From assembly GCA_940671915.1 (NCBI GenBank), contig CALNVZ010003435.1, positions 15,215,521-15,279,520 of the forward strand: 64,000 bases of DNA, written 5' to 3'. Position numbers and translations under genes: made by a program. The DNA comes from Paracentrotus lividus (Eukaryota; Echinodermata; Echinoidea; Camarodonta; Echinidae). The notes beneath the pieces were generated by a model that saw nothing but the letters and a program-made list of their open reading frames with translations, was not told where the DNA came from and did not search any database. Of the stretch, positions 1-10,397 are shown one piece after another; the stretch's first letter is position 1, and every line of letters begins with the position of its first letter.

Positions 1-225
1 TGAGCTTTTCTGGAAATGGTCTCTACCATAAAAACAAGTTTTTTACTGGTTGCACATATTAATTGATTTATGTATGTAAATTTGTACATTTGCATTAATA
101 TTTCACAAATGAATATCATATTCTTGTTCTGTCACACAATCCTTGTAAAATGTTTTTTAAATGTTTCTCAACATGTGTGGAGTTGAGGGTGTGTGGGGAG
201 GAAGACTTGTGGGTCATGATTATTT

Positions 226-732
226 GGTTAAAGGGGAAGTTCACCCTGGAATTTCACTGGTTTTAAGAAATGCAGAAAAATAAAAGAAAAATGTTAGTGA
301 AGGTTTGAAGGAAATCGACCAAAAAATAGAAAAGTTATAAATATTTGAATTTTTGGTTCTGTGACGTCACATGCGAGCAGCTCTCCTATGTGTTATGTAA
401 TGTATATTCCATATAGTGTCATTTTTTCAGAAGAATGTTAATTATTTCACCTTTGCGGTCGATATATCATCGAACTTATGTTCATATACATCCCCCTATC
501 AAATTGACCCATTCCTTTATCAAGAACCATGAAAAAAGACAAATTTATGGAATTTACATACACAACACATGGGAGAGCTGCTCGCATGTGACGTCACAGA
601 ATCAAAACTTAAAATATTCATAACTTCGCTATTTTTTGTTCGATTTTCTTCAAACTTTTACTCATATTTTTCTTTTATTTTTTGGCAATTTTTAAAACCA
701 GTAAAATTCCGGGGTGAACTTCCCCTCTAACC
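226..732. mobile_element. Foldback MITE, ~0.5 kb
   Basis: The ends are inverted copies: GGTTAAAGGGGAAGTTCACC at the left and its near-complement at the right. Pairing continues inward, including a TGACGTCAC-containing block at 362-385 and its inverse at 570-597. No coding potential. The AAGGGGAAGTTCACCC terminus resembles several other elements in the window. Confidence 0.8.
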
Positions 733-1127
733 TTTTCAAAACCCTGGCAGCCCCCTCGTCTAGGCCTCTTGGAATTTTGACCTGGGCAGGTAATTTCCCA
801 CGCTTTTTCTGATTCTCATTATTCTTGCTATAATTATTGTATTAGCTTCCTCTTCTTCTTATGTAAAATGCTGATAACAAATAAATAAATTTAAAAAATA
901 AAGATATAGATGAATAAATGAAGTGGAAAGACAAAAGCAAATCTAAAGAACAAAAAGTTATAATGATTTGAATTTGGCTATCCTGGCAGGAGTGCTAAAT
1001 GTAATTGGGTATTGTTTTGTTATGTACACAGTAATATATCTTTGATAATTACAATCATTTGTATTTATTGATAAAAGAAACAAACATTTATTGTGATGAA
1101 GTGCTAATACAAAATGAAATAAAACAA

Positions 1128-1285
1128 TACAGTGCACATTAGAATTCTTTGATTACCTGGTAGCTGTTATCACTATAAATCTCAGAACAATATATACATG
1201 TATGGTCAAGTGATCCCACTGTGCTCCCATTGTTCTGGGCTTTATAGTGATAACAGGTAACCAAAGAATTCTGACTTGCACTGTA
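1128..1285. mobile_element. Short hairpin MITE (~158 bp)
   Basis: Near-perfect palindrome bounded by TACAGTGCA and TGCACTGTA. Long arms include AGAATTCTTTGATTACCTG at the left and its inverse at the right. It lies just 3' of the fifth CARF-like exon. Confidence 0.8.
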
Positions 1286-1351
1286 CACGTATATTCAACT
1301 GACAATCTAAAATGTTGTCCATGAATGATAATGAGTAAATAATATAATTAC

Positions 1352-1572
1352 CTAAGTTTCATTTTGGCAGCATACATCCGGGTTCCGAGGACTTCGTCTG
1401 ATGGATAAAATGCTGTGTCGGTGGGTGATGGTTTGAGGTCTGGGCACAATATTGTCTCCACGTATATCCTTAGGTGACGCTTCATTTCTCTGATGTTTGA
1501 TACACCTTGTCCTACGAGTTCTGTGAGCTTGCTCGATACGCGGCTATCGATCGGCTTAACAAATCCTGTCAA
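1352..1572 (-). CDS. CARF-like gene, exon 5
   Basis: 73 codons plus two bases between an ATTAACAG acceptor and a GTAATT donor. It starts LTGFVKPIDSRVSSKLTELV and later has NIREMKRHLRIYVE. No stop codon is reached, so more exons must lie left of position 1. I found no convincing further exon in 1-1350. Confidence 0.7.
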
Positions 1573-2945
1573 CTGTTAATAACAAACAACAAAATAAATA
1601 AATAATAATGATGATAATAAGCAATAGTAAAAAACTAAATAAAAAAGGAACAAAAAGTATCTCGAAAGGATATAAAAAAAAACAAGATGAATCCTCAACC
1701 CCCCGCAGTCGAAATATGCCTCCGCCATTGCCAGATCAGAAAAATAGCGCACATTCATCTATTCTATTTCTAACCTTGACCTTTGACCTTGTCACCCTAA
1801 ACCTGGTCAGACCATATTCCTCTAATGATAGATACTACCCTTAATTTGAAGTATATATCTTTATTGGCTCCTAAGATATAGCTATAACAAACTCATTACT
1901 TATAATTTCCACAATTTGACCTCTGTGACATTGACCTTTGACCTACATGCCCCAAAATCTAATCAGATCATCTTTCCTTGGTGATACATACTATCCTTAA
2001 GTTTGAAGTTGATATCTCAAGTGGTTCATGAGATATCACGATAACGAGCAAGCGGGGCGTATGGACGGACAGACGGACAACCCAAAAACATGATGCCTTC
2101 GGTGGCGGAGGCATAAAAACCTGATTTCAGAATCAATAAAACATTTTTTTTGCAATCTTATTTAACCGATTAATTAAGCATATTAGGCATTACTGCATAA
2201 ATATTGCAGGAGTTTTGACATTTGATATATATCATTATAAGCCAAACAGCATTAAAATCCCACAATAATCATTCCTAGTTTACATGCCAATATGGACAGG
2301 GGAAGCTGAATTAGTCTATTAAAAAAATTGCTTTGAATATTGTACAATGCACTATTACCTTCCCCACCTCATGACCACTGTGGTCATTGACATCGGGTAG
2401 GCTAATATAGATCCGCTTCTCCGTATTGAGCTCTTCTCCTTTAGCCAATGCTGCCCTTAATTGAGAGCTGATGTGACTCTTCTTCCAATGTGTCGCATCT
2501 AGACTGACCTATGTAAAAACAAACAATCACAAAAAATTCTCATGAATATATGACCCAAAGTGGTTTAAAAACAGGATTGCTACTTACCTGCCAACCTAAA
2601 AATTTTGACACTGAAAAATCTTAAAAATTATTATTACAGTTATTTAAACTCCAAATTTGGGAAGAAAAAAATGGTTTACTCGAGTTTTGAAAATGCTAAA
2701 GTTTTCTTTTAGTCCATTTTTATAACCCCTTCATTTACCATACTTGGCACCTTAAATCACATACACTGATCCCTTGACAATCTCTTTTCTATTTTTTTTC
2801 TTTCATGAAATGAAATGAAATTGATTTAAATTTTTTTCTCCAAGAAGGTCAATCCATTATTACAGTGACAGGTGGTTAAATCAGGAATTAATCTTCATGA
2901 ATATTGAGAAAAAAAATATATATATATAAATAAATATATATATAT

Positions 2946-2998
<53 letters not shown>

Positions 2999-5900
2999 AA
3001 TCTTTTACTATATGAACTGGTTGATTGAAAAAGGAGGATTGTTAATAATACTTTTAATAAAGTGGGGTTTTGATACACTTATGGCTTTATGCTGACGTTG
3101 TACGCCACACCACCATTGTCAAATCAGCACCTATGGCATGTCCAAATTCTCACTATGCAGGCAAACGTAAAATTGCCCATTCTCTGCAGGTGACGTAGCA
3201 CAATTAAAACATTTACTGAGTCAATTACCTTGAAATCAGGATATCTCACTACTTGCTTCATCTTAATGTTTGCTGAACATCCCTTCTTTCTAGATGGCTG
3301 AACTAACCGGTACTTCCTCTTCTTCGGCACTGGGTGATCTTTCTATATAATAGAGATGAAATTTATAAGTGGTATATGATTGCAATATTTACATATTTAT
3401 GTATTTGCCAGCAAGCAGTACATGTACCTCTGTTATGTTTAATAATTGCTAGATGTTGTTGCATTTCTTACTTATGTAATTTACTTGTTTTACTCACATT
3501 TTTAGTCCTCTTGACTTTTTGATGAGTTCTCTTTTAATAAAACCAAATTGAATTGAATAGAATGGAATTACATTTCAGAGTTATCTATTTTAAAGTGTGC
3601 TCAGTAAAAAAAAAAAGCCTTTATGATAATAACAATAATAATAAACAAAATATTACCATTAATCTAATTATCAATGGCCTAGGAGAGTTAGAAGGAACAA
3701 AATTATGTTACTTCACCATGACACACATATACACAGCCAAGAAATTTGACACCCATTAAGGAATGTCATGCAAGGAGTTAAATATTGTCACAAGAACAGC
3801 TTGATTTAAATTACCACAAAATGTATCTTAAAGGGAGACCGAACTGAGCAACACTCTAATTGACTGTGTGTTATAAATAGCTAGTCTAAAAGTATACCTT
3901 TGGAGATAACTATTAACAAAACGATGTGTAAATTCACCTACAATTTGATTTGTATAAAATGTTTTGTGGGGAAAAGTATGTGTTTTGTTACTTGGCAACA
4001 TAATTAACACGATGAGAATTCATTGAGTAGTGAAAAAGATTGTCATCATTCAAATGGGCCTGAATTATAAGACTACACTACTCAGGATGTTGCATTATGG
4101 GTTAGGAATCAGGGTAGAATCGAGTAGTTGAGGACTTGAGTTGGTGCTATACAGGGCTCTTAGTTCGTACTGGCTTTAAATCTAGTAGAGTATGCCTACA
4201 ATAAAGGAAAAGTTAGTCTGTACAATAATTTGAAAATTAGAAAAAAAAAAAAAAATAAATGCACACCAGGCAATCATAGGACTTGAAAAAAAAAAATAAT
4301 TGAATAAAATATTACAAACTAACCTTTAGTTTTTCTTCATTTTCTTCCTGTCCTTTCTTTTTGCTCTTTGCGTGTTTATCCCTTCCAAACATGCAGGAGT
4401 AGGTTTGTTGGTGGTCACCAACAAATGGCACCCCATCTGCCACTACCACCGAGTCATTAATGTCGCTGAAACGAACTCTCCTTTGCATTTCTAGACAAAA
4501 CAAAACCAAAAAAAAAAGTACTTATAGGGCAAGTCCACGCTATTTGTTTCCAAAGTGTCCCGTTTGTTACTTTTTGACCATTTTTGTGTCAACTGTGTCA
4601 GTGGGTTTGTAAGGGTAGGCATAATGTGTCATATATCACCATAAAGGGTATGAAATGAAATAAATGCAAATGAGGTCAACAAGTCATTTCAAGCTCATAT
4701 GACGTCACAAGAAAAAAAAAATAACAAAATGCATTGAATAGGCTATTTTCAACCATATAAAAAAGAGATTTGTCATAGGAGAACAACCAAAAAGTATGTA
4801 TTTCCTGTTTCTATATCTTCTTGGTTAACACTGGTGAAAATATCACGAACCTAGCACACAGCTTTTCATATTTTTAGACTTAAAATATTCAAGTCTCAGA
4901 AATAGTCTCACAAAAGTTATTGAGCTGATGTAAAATCATGCATTTTTATTACTCACCCTTCCACCTTTAGAAATAAAACAAAATAAGTGTATTTTACATT
5001 TATGTTTTGTTTTATATTTCTTTTGTTTAATCAGAGATATTTTTTAACAAAAGATGTTGCTTCGCGTTGGCTACACCTATTGTTTAATGAAAAATGTTAC
5101 AGGGAATAATTGTCCCGTGTGTTACCTGTCCCGTTTGTTACCTGACATATTTTTGAATACTTGACCTAGCCGGAAAACTAGAAGTTGTATTAACGTTAAA
5201 ATATGTCCTTACAATGTTTATTAAATGCTTAAGAGGATGAGACTATGCAATTTTAGATCTACTTTTTAAATTCAGAGTTTTATGTGAACAAAGTCACAAT
5301 TTAAAAACACAATTTTTCTCTGGTCCTGTTTGTTACCGACGAATAAATGATCATAAATTAATTATGAATTTAGTTATTTCAACCATTTTTTATGTTTTTG
5401 TTGAAGATTCCTAGTACCTTCAAGAATATACCTAAGGATTAAGATTTCATTTCAGATTTTTCAAACAAGCCCTATTTTTGGCTCTGAATGTCCCGTTTGT
5501 TACCGCGCAAAATAGCTTGGACTTGCCCTATAATAAAGGGCAAGACAATTTAAAGGCTATTTAATTATATTGTACCAATCTGTTTTGTTAAAGCACGTAC
5601 AATGTACATGTATTTATACAATAAAGCCTGGCTCCACCCGATAAAATCTTATAATCAGGAAATCAGTAAAATCAGATGAATGGATCAACACAAATTTGGC
5701 AAAAGTCTGACAATAAATAATAAATTTATGAAGATTTGAAAAAATGATTCAAACATTTTTTTTTTCCTTTTGGTCATGTGTTTTATCATGCCATTCCCTA
5801 TAGTACAATTACCTTATTGTATCTTATTGTTTTTAAAACCCTCTCTTTTAACCCTTGAACGTAAAATCGACTTCTCTTTCTTCAAAGAATACATGTATCT

Positions 5901-6733
5901 TAATTAACTTGTGGGCTGTACCCAATTATAATACAATAAAATTCACTGTGATCCCATTGTATAGATCTAGAGTCTATATTGAGCCTTAAAAGGAAATAGT
6001 AACTTTCAAAAACAAGAGCAATTAGAGCTAGATCAAGATGAATAAAATTATATTGCTTTAACAGTAAAAACGGGTACAGCCCACAAGACTGACACCCACG
6101 AGACTGACGGCCCCCGAGACCGACGACCCACGAGTCCGACAGTAAAGTAAATAGGCCAACGAGATCGACTATAAACAATTTAGGCCCACGAGACCGACAG
6201 CCCACTAGACCGACACTAGATCAAACAGGCCCACAAGACCGACACTACAACGATATGCCCCACGAGACAGAAAATCCGCAATGAAGGCCCACGACACCGA
6301 CGGTAGAGCAAAACAGCCCACGAGACCGACATTACATGAAGTATACCAAGGAGTCAGAAAAGGGACGTCTAAAAGGCAAGAGAGGGGTGGAAGAGGGAGA
6401 GAGAGACATGCCAAGGGCCGAGAAGTCGAGACAAAATAAAAAAAAAAAATGGGTGTAAGGGCAACAGAGAGATAATGAAATCAAAGAACTAAGGAGGCAG
6501 GTGACCAACGGCAGGTTCGAAAAATCCATAGGCTTTGGAAGATTTTCAGGAGGGGGGGGGGCTCAATTTTTGTACCAACTATTTCGGGAAGCTCTTTATT
6601 ACCCCCCCCCCCCCACGTTGACAGAGTTTGTGAAAAAGAAGAAGAGGAAAATAAATTGTAAACCTAATCAAGCTGAGATGTTTAAAAAATGTGTAAAAAA
6701 TTCCTGAAGACCTTTATTTTATTACTTTATTTG

Positions 6734-6771
<38 letters not shown>

Positions 6772-8091
6772 TGTGTGTGCTTTATTATTCTTTATGAATG
6801 TTGATATGCGAGTGCGAATAGCGAGCTAGGAAAAATAAATTATACTGGGAGCCTATTTTTTTTATTTTTAGATCATACATTGATCCGCGCCGGGGGAGGG
6901 GGAGAGTCATTACAACCTCCTGTTACGTACCTGCCTCCTTATGGTTCTTCGCTTCTAGTCTCTGTTGGCCTTCCCCACCCTTTTTTGTTTACTTCCCTTT
7001 GTAATTTCTCTCCCTCCCTCTTTCTCCCCCTTTTTGTTTGCCTTTTAGATGTCCCTTTGCCTACCCGATAAGGGGAGGGGGGGGAGTGGGCATGGCCTCG
7101 TGCCCCGACGATACCCCTGGATATTCGCTTGTTTCGTTTTCATGGGCCTAATTGAAGAAACGTCTGAAACTCGTGGGTATACTTCATATAACGTCGGTCT
7201 CGTGGGCTGTTTTGCTCTACCGTCGGTGTCGTGGGCCTTATTTGCGAATTTTCTGTATCGTGGGTCATATTATTGTGGTGTCGGTCTTGTGGGCCTGTTT
7301 GTCCTAGTGTCGGTCTTATGGGTCTTTATTTGCTAGTGTCGGTCTAAAAGGCCTTTTTCGGACTAATGGGCCGTCGGTCTCGTGGGTGTCGGTCTTGTGG
7401 GATGACCCCGTAAAAACAAACTACTGAAAGTTTCAGATCAAATGGAAGTCATTTACTACCACAAAACTGTAACAGCCAAACACGAGTTTTTATACCCCTT
7501 TGCAGCATACCCTCCAGCCCGCTAGGGACAGGGAGGGGGGGGGGGGACATGACAGGAAGAGGGGTGTCTTAATTGAAAAACACATGGCAATTTGTTTTCC
7601 ACCACGAGATGGTTTACTAAATTTGAATATGAAATCACTGATATCTCGAAAGTAAAGCAAGCAATTAACTTGTAATTTTGAAGAGATACCAGACTGACAT
7701 GCACGTCATAGTCATAGACTAAAGTATAACTATGTTGACTAAATGAGCTAAATAAGTAAATAAAAAAATTGTGATTTGAATATCATTCAATGACAATGTT
7801 ACTATACTTGAAAACAGGTAAGCTAACATTTGTGACTACAATAATTGGTCATTTACATGATAATCATGTAGGGCCTATTGCATACAATGCCATTCTATAC
7901 TTACCGGGATTGGGCTTCAAAGAGCCAGTCTCCACATTAAATTTAAGTGAAGACCAGATTTCAAAAACTTCCTTCACTTTGGAAGCCTCTTCCTCCGAGG
8001 AAACATAGCCTCTCCTCCGATCACCAGTCCACAGTGACTGCCAGGGTAACTCGACTTCCTCTTGGTCCATTTGACCATTTTGGTCATCCAT
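1352..8091 (-). CDS. CARF/ALS2CR8-like protein, 5' five exons (gene continues past left edge)
   Basis: Genomic span of five coding exons read on the minus strand: 7905-8091, 4324-4490, 3229-3342, 2359-2508 and 1352-1572. They join in phase (1,0,0,0, then 2) with GT/AG sites throughout and give about 279 residues without a stop. The product starts with an acidic segment, then a Lys-rich stretch (HAKSKKKGQEENEEK), a basic PKKRKYR segment resembling a nuclear localisation signal, and a block with RKKGCSANIKMK followed by YPDFK. That block resembles the start of the ALS2CR8 domain as I remember it, the domain of calcium-responsive transcription factors and their invertebrate relatives. If so, the product is probably a nuclear DNA-binding regulator; this is inference from family resemblance. 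The final exon ends with two bases of an unfinished codon, so the gene continues to the left. The start is the first ATG of an exon facing a plausible shared promoter. Confidence 0.65.
1715..2115 (-). mobile_element. MITE with TATGCCTCCGCC inverted ends, DR1-like words
   Basis: Ends are TATGCCTCCGCCATTG and GGTGGCGGAGGCATA. Inside are TTGACCTTTGACC words near 1780 and 1935 and a GGACGGACAGACGGACAA stretch. A second member lies in the opposite orientation at 56794-57253, which supports a dispersed family. Confidence 0.75.
2359..2508 (-). CDS. CARF-like gene, exon 4
   Basis: 50 codons, open throughout, between an ACATAG acceptor and a GTAATA donor. It reads VSLDATHWKKSHISSQLRAA at the start and SLPDVNDHSGHEVGK at the end. 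No methionine starts in frame, so an ATG-anchored ORF search misses it. Both boundaries are phase 0. Confidence 0.7.
2931..2996. repeat. (TA)n microsatellite
   Basis: Long uninterrupted TA run in a CARF-like intron. It creates a spurious Tyr/Ile ORF on the minus strand. Confidence 0.95.
3229..3342 (-). CDS. CARF-like gene, exon 3 (basic, RKKGC block)
   Basis: 38 codons between a TTATATAG acceptor and a GTAATT donor. It holds PVPKKRKYRLVQPSRKKGC and ends YPDFK. The basic cluster plus the GC-x-IKMK pattern is the strongest family clue in this gene. Confidence 0.72.
4324..4490 (-). CDS. CARF-like gene, exon 2
   Basis: 167 nt between a TTTTGTCTAG acceptor and a GTTAGT donor. It completes a Glu codon, reads MQRRVRFSDINDS, and ends in a Lys/Glu-rich tail. 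It leaves phase 0, matching exon 3. Confidence 0.7.
4523..5532 (+). mobile_element. ~1-kb inverted-terminal element carrying TGTCCCGTTTGTTAC motifs
   Basis: Terminal inverted repeats of about 24 bp at 4523-4546 and 5509-5532 (TATAGGGCAAGTCCA core). TATA at both outer ends suggests a TA-type target duplication. The interior holds the word TGTCCCGTTTGTTAC or close variants at 4556, 5111, 5127, 5322 and 5489, all in the plus orientation. No ORF of note, so it is probably non-autonomous. Confidence 0.75.
5985..6071. mobile_element. Left part of an interrupted ~0.46-kb MITE
   Basis: CTTAAAAGGAAATAGTAAC matches the left end of the uninterrupted copy at 31096. The match runs until the TU-like insertion at 6072 and resumes after 7409. 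Confidence 0.7.
6072..7409. mobile_element. TU-like foldback transposon (1338 bp), nested
   Basis: The two ends are long inverted repeats built from short tandem units with core CCCACGAGACCGAC, spaced about 14-30 bp on the left (6080-6345) and as GTCGGTCTCGTGGG on the right (7160-7405). Inner arms also pair, for example GACGTCTAAAAGGCAA at 6365 with TTGCCTTTTAGATG near 7037. A central loop of about 0.4 kb holds a G run, a C run and a (GT)n. The flanks carry an exact 8-bp duplication, GTAAAAAC, at 6064-6071 and 7410-7417. Outer domains of short tandem repeats plus 8-bp duplications match the published description of sea urchin TU elements. Confidence 0.85.
6732..6780. repeat. (GT)n microsatellite
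   Basis: GT dinucleotide run inside the loop of the TU-like element. Confidence 0.9.
7410..7808. mobile_element. Right part of the interrupted MITE
   Basis: After the second GTAAAAAC copy the sequence reads AAACTACTGAAAGTTTCAGA and follows the 31185-31555 copy through ATTTGAATATCATTCAATG. It is the distal part of the element that starts at 5985. Confidence 0.7.
7905..8091 (-). CDS. CARF-like gene, exon 1 (start codon)
   Basis: Begins MDDQNGQMDQEEVELPWQSL and ends at NPG plus one base before a GTAAG donor (phase 1). It is acidic and Trp-containing, with no signal peptide. The exon lies just beside a GC-richer region with CRE sites, as expected for a first exon. Confidence 0.7.
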
Positions 8092-8520
8092 GATTGATTG
8101 CTGAACTTGTGAGTGTGATGATCAAACGACGATGCAATGGAGATGATGCGATCCGGCCTGGAGCTCAGGCAGGCTATAGGCACGATATGCAGCGCAGCAC
8201 TAGCTATTACATACAGCCCGCGAGATCGAGAGCAGCTAGCTCGGTACATACCGTACCGCGGGATTTTCCCCCGCACTGCACTTTCTCTAGTTTGACATGA
8301 CGTCACTGATGTGGTGACGTCACGTTGAAGTAAACCACGCCCCCCGTACTCTGCGATACTCCATCGTTTGCTTCCCGCAAGTGATCTAGGTCACGGTACG
8401 TACGTACCGGTACGGTACACGGGTGTGTATTATATGTTATGTATGCCGATATGTGTGCATTTGTTGTGTGTATATTGTGATCATAGACATACCTACAACT
8501 GTGATGCAATAATTTTCATT
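8092..8520. promoter_or_regulatory. Probable bidirectional promoter with two CRE palindromes
   Basis: This stretch separates the minus-strand CARF-like ATG (8091) from the presumed plus-strand ABCA 5' region. It is richer in GC and CpG than its surroundings. It carries two perfect TGACGTCA palindromes at 8298-8305 and 8315-8322, 17 bp apart, and several GTACGGTAC-type words. Part may be 5'UTR of the CARF-like gene. No start site can be fixed from sequence alone. Confidence 0.5.
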
Positions 8521-8649
8521 AGAATCGCGGAGCTAGATATATAGCTAGATAGCGGATCGATCGGGAAGAAAAGAGCTAACGTTAGAGGAATGGAATAGAA
8601 AGTCAGAAGCAATTTAACATAAACGCATCAACATTTTGGAAACTAAAAG
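8521..8649 (+). other. Possible non-coding first exon of the ABCA gene
   Basis: The sequence AACTAAAAG/GTAAGAAG at 8641-8657 is a strong donor on the plus strand just downstream of the promoter-like region. The coding start at 10341 lies in an exon with its own upstream acceptor, so an untranslated leader exon here is plausible. The 5' boundary is unknown. Confidence 0.35.
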
Positions 8650-8852
8650 GTAAGAAGAATATCCAAGAATTCGTTAATTGTATTTAAGTCAATCATATTA
8701 ATGGAAATCGCGAATTTAATGACTGACATCTCACCAAGTAGCGGATGAAAATTGTGTCACTCAGCACCGTCTCCCCGGTGATGCATGACGCCGACACTCG
8801 TGGGACAGCTCGAGCTCGACAACCGGCCTCCGTCCGCTCCAAGTATGAAGGA

Positions 8853-9425
8853 AGTGCCTATTAGTCTGCGCACATAAAATTTGACCTCAATTTCAATAAA
8901 AAGTGAAGTATTATTTTAAGCTCATCAATGTTATTCCATTCTTCATATTCTATTGATCAATGAAGCAAAAAAAATTCAAGAATTGATTTGCAAGAACAAT
9001 GTTTTTTTACGATTTTTCGAAGGGCTGTCATTTTGTTTTGCAGAATTGAAAATTTTGAATATAGACCGAGGCTGCTCTGTCTTCATCGCGTATCACTATC
9101 AGTCAGAGGGCCTAGGGATTACGATGAGGACAGAGCAGCCTCTGTCTAAATTGAATAGTGCCCATGTCTGCGCACTAACTCATTTTGCACGCAAATCAAG
9201 CGCACGCAAGTTTTTGACTTTCACTTTTTGAGAATGGTTGAAATTTTCAGGGTAGCAAATATAACTTGCTGAAAACCATTAATAATAATTTTTTTCGCAG
9301 TTTTTGTATCAAAATAGATTGTTGAGGTTAAGAGTACCGGTTGATATTATTTAGGGGTTTTGTTCTATAAAATTCGCGCATTTACGTGGTTGCGCAGACA
9401 TAGGCACTGCGCAGACTTAGGCACT
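8853..9425. mobile_element. Foldback element with AGTGCCTANNNCTGCGCA ends
   Basis: AGTGCCTATTAGTCTGCGCA at 8853 is inverted at 9392-9408 and again at 9410-9425, with a further direct copy near 9160. A perfect-looking hairpin stem (GAGGCTGCTCTGTC and its complement) spans 9068-9142. It would lie in ABCA intron 1. Confidence 0.65.
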
Positions 9426-10127
9426 CTCACCATACCTTGCAGATTATAAACCAAGTGACCACCGAGGAGAACAATTTGCCAAGAAATAGACCCACAACGA
9501 ACATATTTATGTCATAATAACAGTTAGTGATTGATATTTGAAGGCAAAAATCAGTTCCAAACACGTAACCTGTGTTCATATCGCAAGTACGGTACATGGC
9601 GATATAATCCCACGGTTGCGAGTGCCGTCTGCAAGCAAGCTAGCTAGGCGGCTAGTGCTTCGTGTGCGCTGCTGTTCAAAAGCACAGTGATGTGTTCTAC
9701 TTCCATAGCCCATCGGCGAGGTCACAGAATTTGTATACCACGTATAAATTTGATTCCTTTCTTCAGCGCTGTCTCCTTCGGCGCCAGTGTTGTCTATAGT
9801 TAGTGAAGTGACACACTTTTCAGAAAGCGAAACTTAATTTTCCATTACAAATATTTTTTACTTGCCATTATCCAATAAATCGGTGTTTAAATGTTCCATT
9901 TACTAGTTTATTCTTGCTGTTTTTAATTGTATTTCACTCTTTTATGGTGAAATATATTTTAATTTCATTTCATGAAATCAAACCAGAATATAGGCCTAAT
10001 GTAATGCTAGTCTTTTTCTTTAAAAAGCAATTCACTTTCTAGACTAATATTATTCTTGGAAATTTATCACTTTTATTTATTTTTCATACCTCCATTTTCA
10101 AACCGTACACTATATGTTTTATTTTAG
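9426..10127. other. Unannotated upstream or intron-1 sequence
   Basis: AT-rich sequence between the foldback and the exon holding the ABCA start codon. I see no convincing coding region, TIR pair or tandem repeat. A GC-richer patch lies near 9590-9680. Confidence 0.5.
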
Positions 10128-10340
10128 ATTGTGACAACTGAATATAACTACCAAAGGAAACAAAGTGACAACTGCACAAACTGCATTTTGTATCAACAAA
10201 GCCAAGAAATCTGAAAAAAGTTTAATCAGTTGAAATTGGACAAAACAGGAATTGAAAGACTTCAGCCATACTTCAATCAAGTTTGGATTATACAGACACG
10301 GGTAAATGTGCTTCATGAAAGAGCAGCTGTTTAAATAACA
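10128..10340 (+). other. Probable 5'UTR part of the ABCA start exon
   Basis: TTTATTTTAG at 10118-10127 is a good acceptor, and the sequence from there to the ATG has stops in the coding frame, including TAA at 10332-10334. The acceptor choice is inference. Confidence 0.45.
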
Positions 10341-10397
10341 ATGGGAAGGCGGCTAAACCAGTTTGGTCTCCTTCTCTGGAAGAATTTCATTCTTCAG
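10341..10397 (+). CDS. ABCA exon 1 (start codon)
   Basis: 19 codons, [19 protein letters not shown], then GTAAGT (phase 0). LLLWKNF near the N-terminus is characteristic of ABCA proteins. Confidence 0.9.

Noticed and set aside
2881-3078. Tyr/Ile-repeat ORF
   Set aside because: Translation of the (TA)n microsatellite.
6080-6345. Possible CRISPR-like array of CCCACGAGACCGAC repeats
   Set aside because: Spacers are irregular, the window is eukaryotic, and the array is mirrored at 7160-7405 as arms of a foldback transposon with a target duplication.
7974-8306. 110-residue minus-strand ORF over the CARF-like exon 1
   Set aside because: Overlaps exon 1 in a different frame and covers promoter sequence; the exon 1 frame splices correctly to exon 2.
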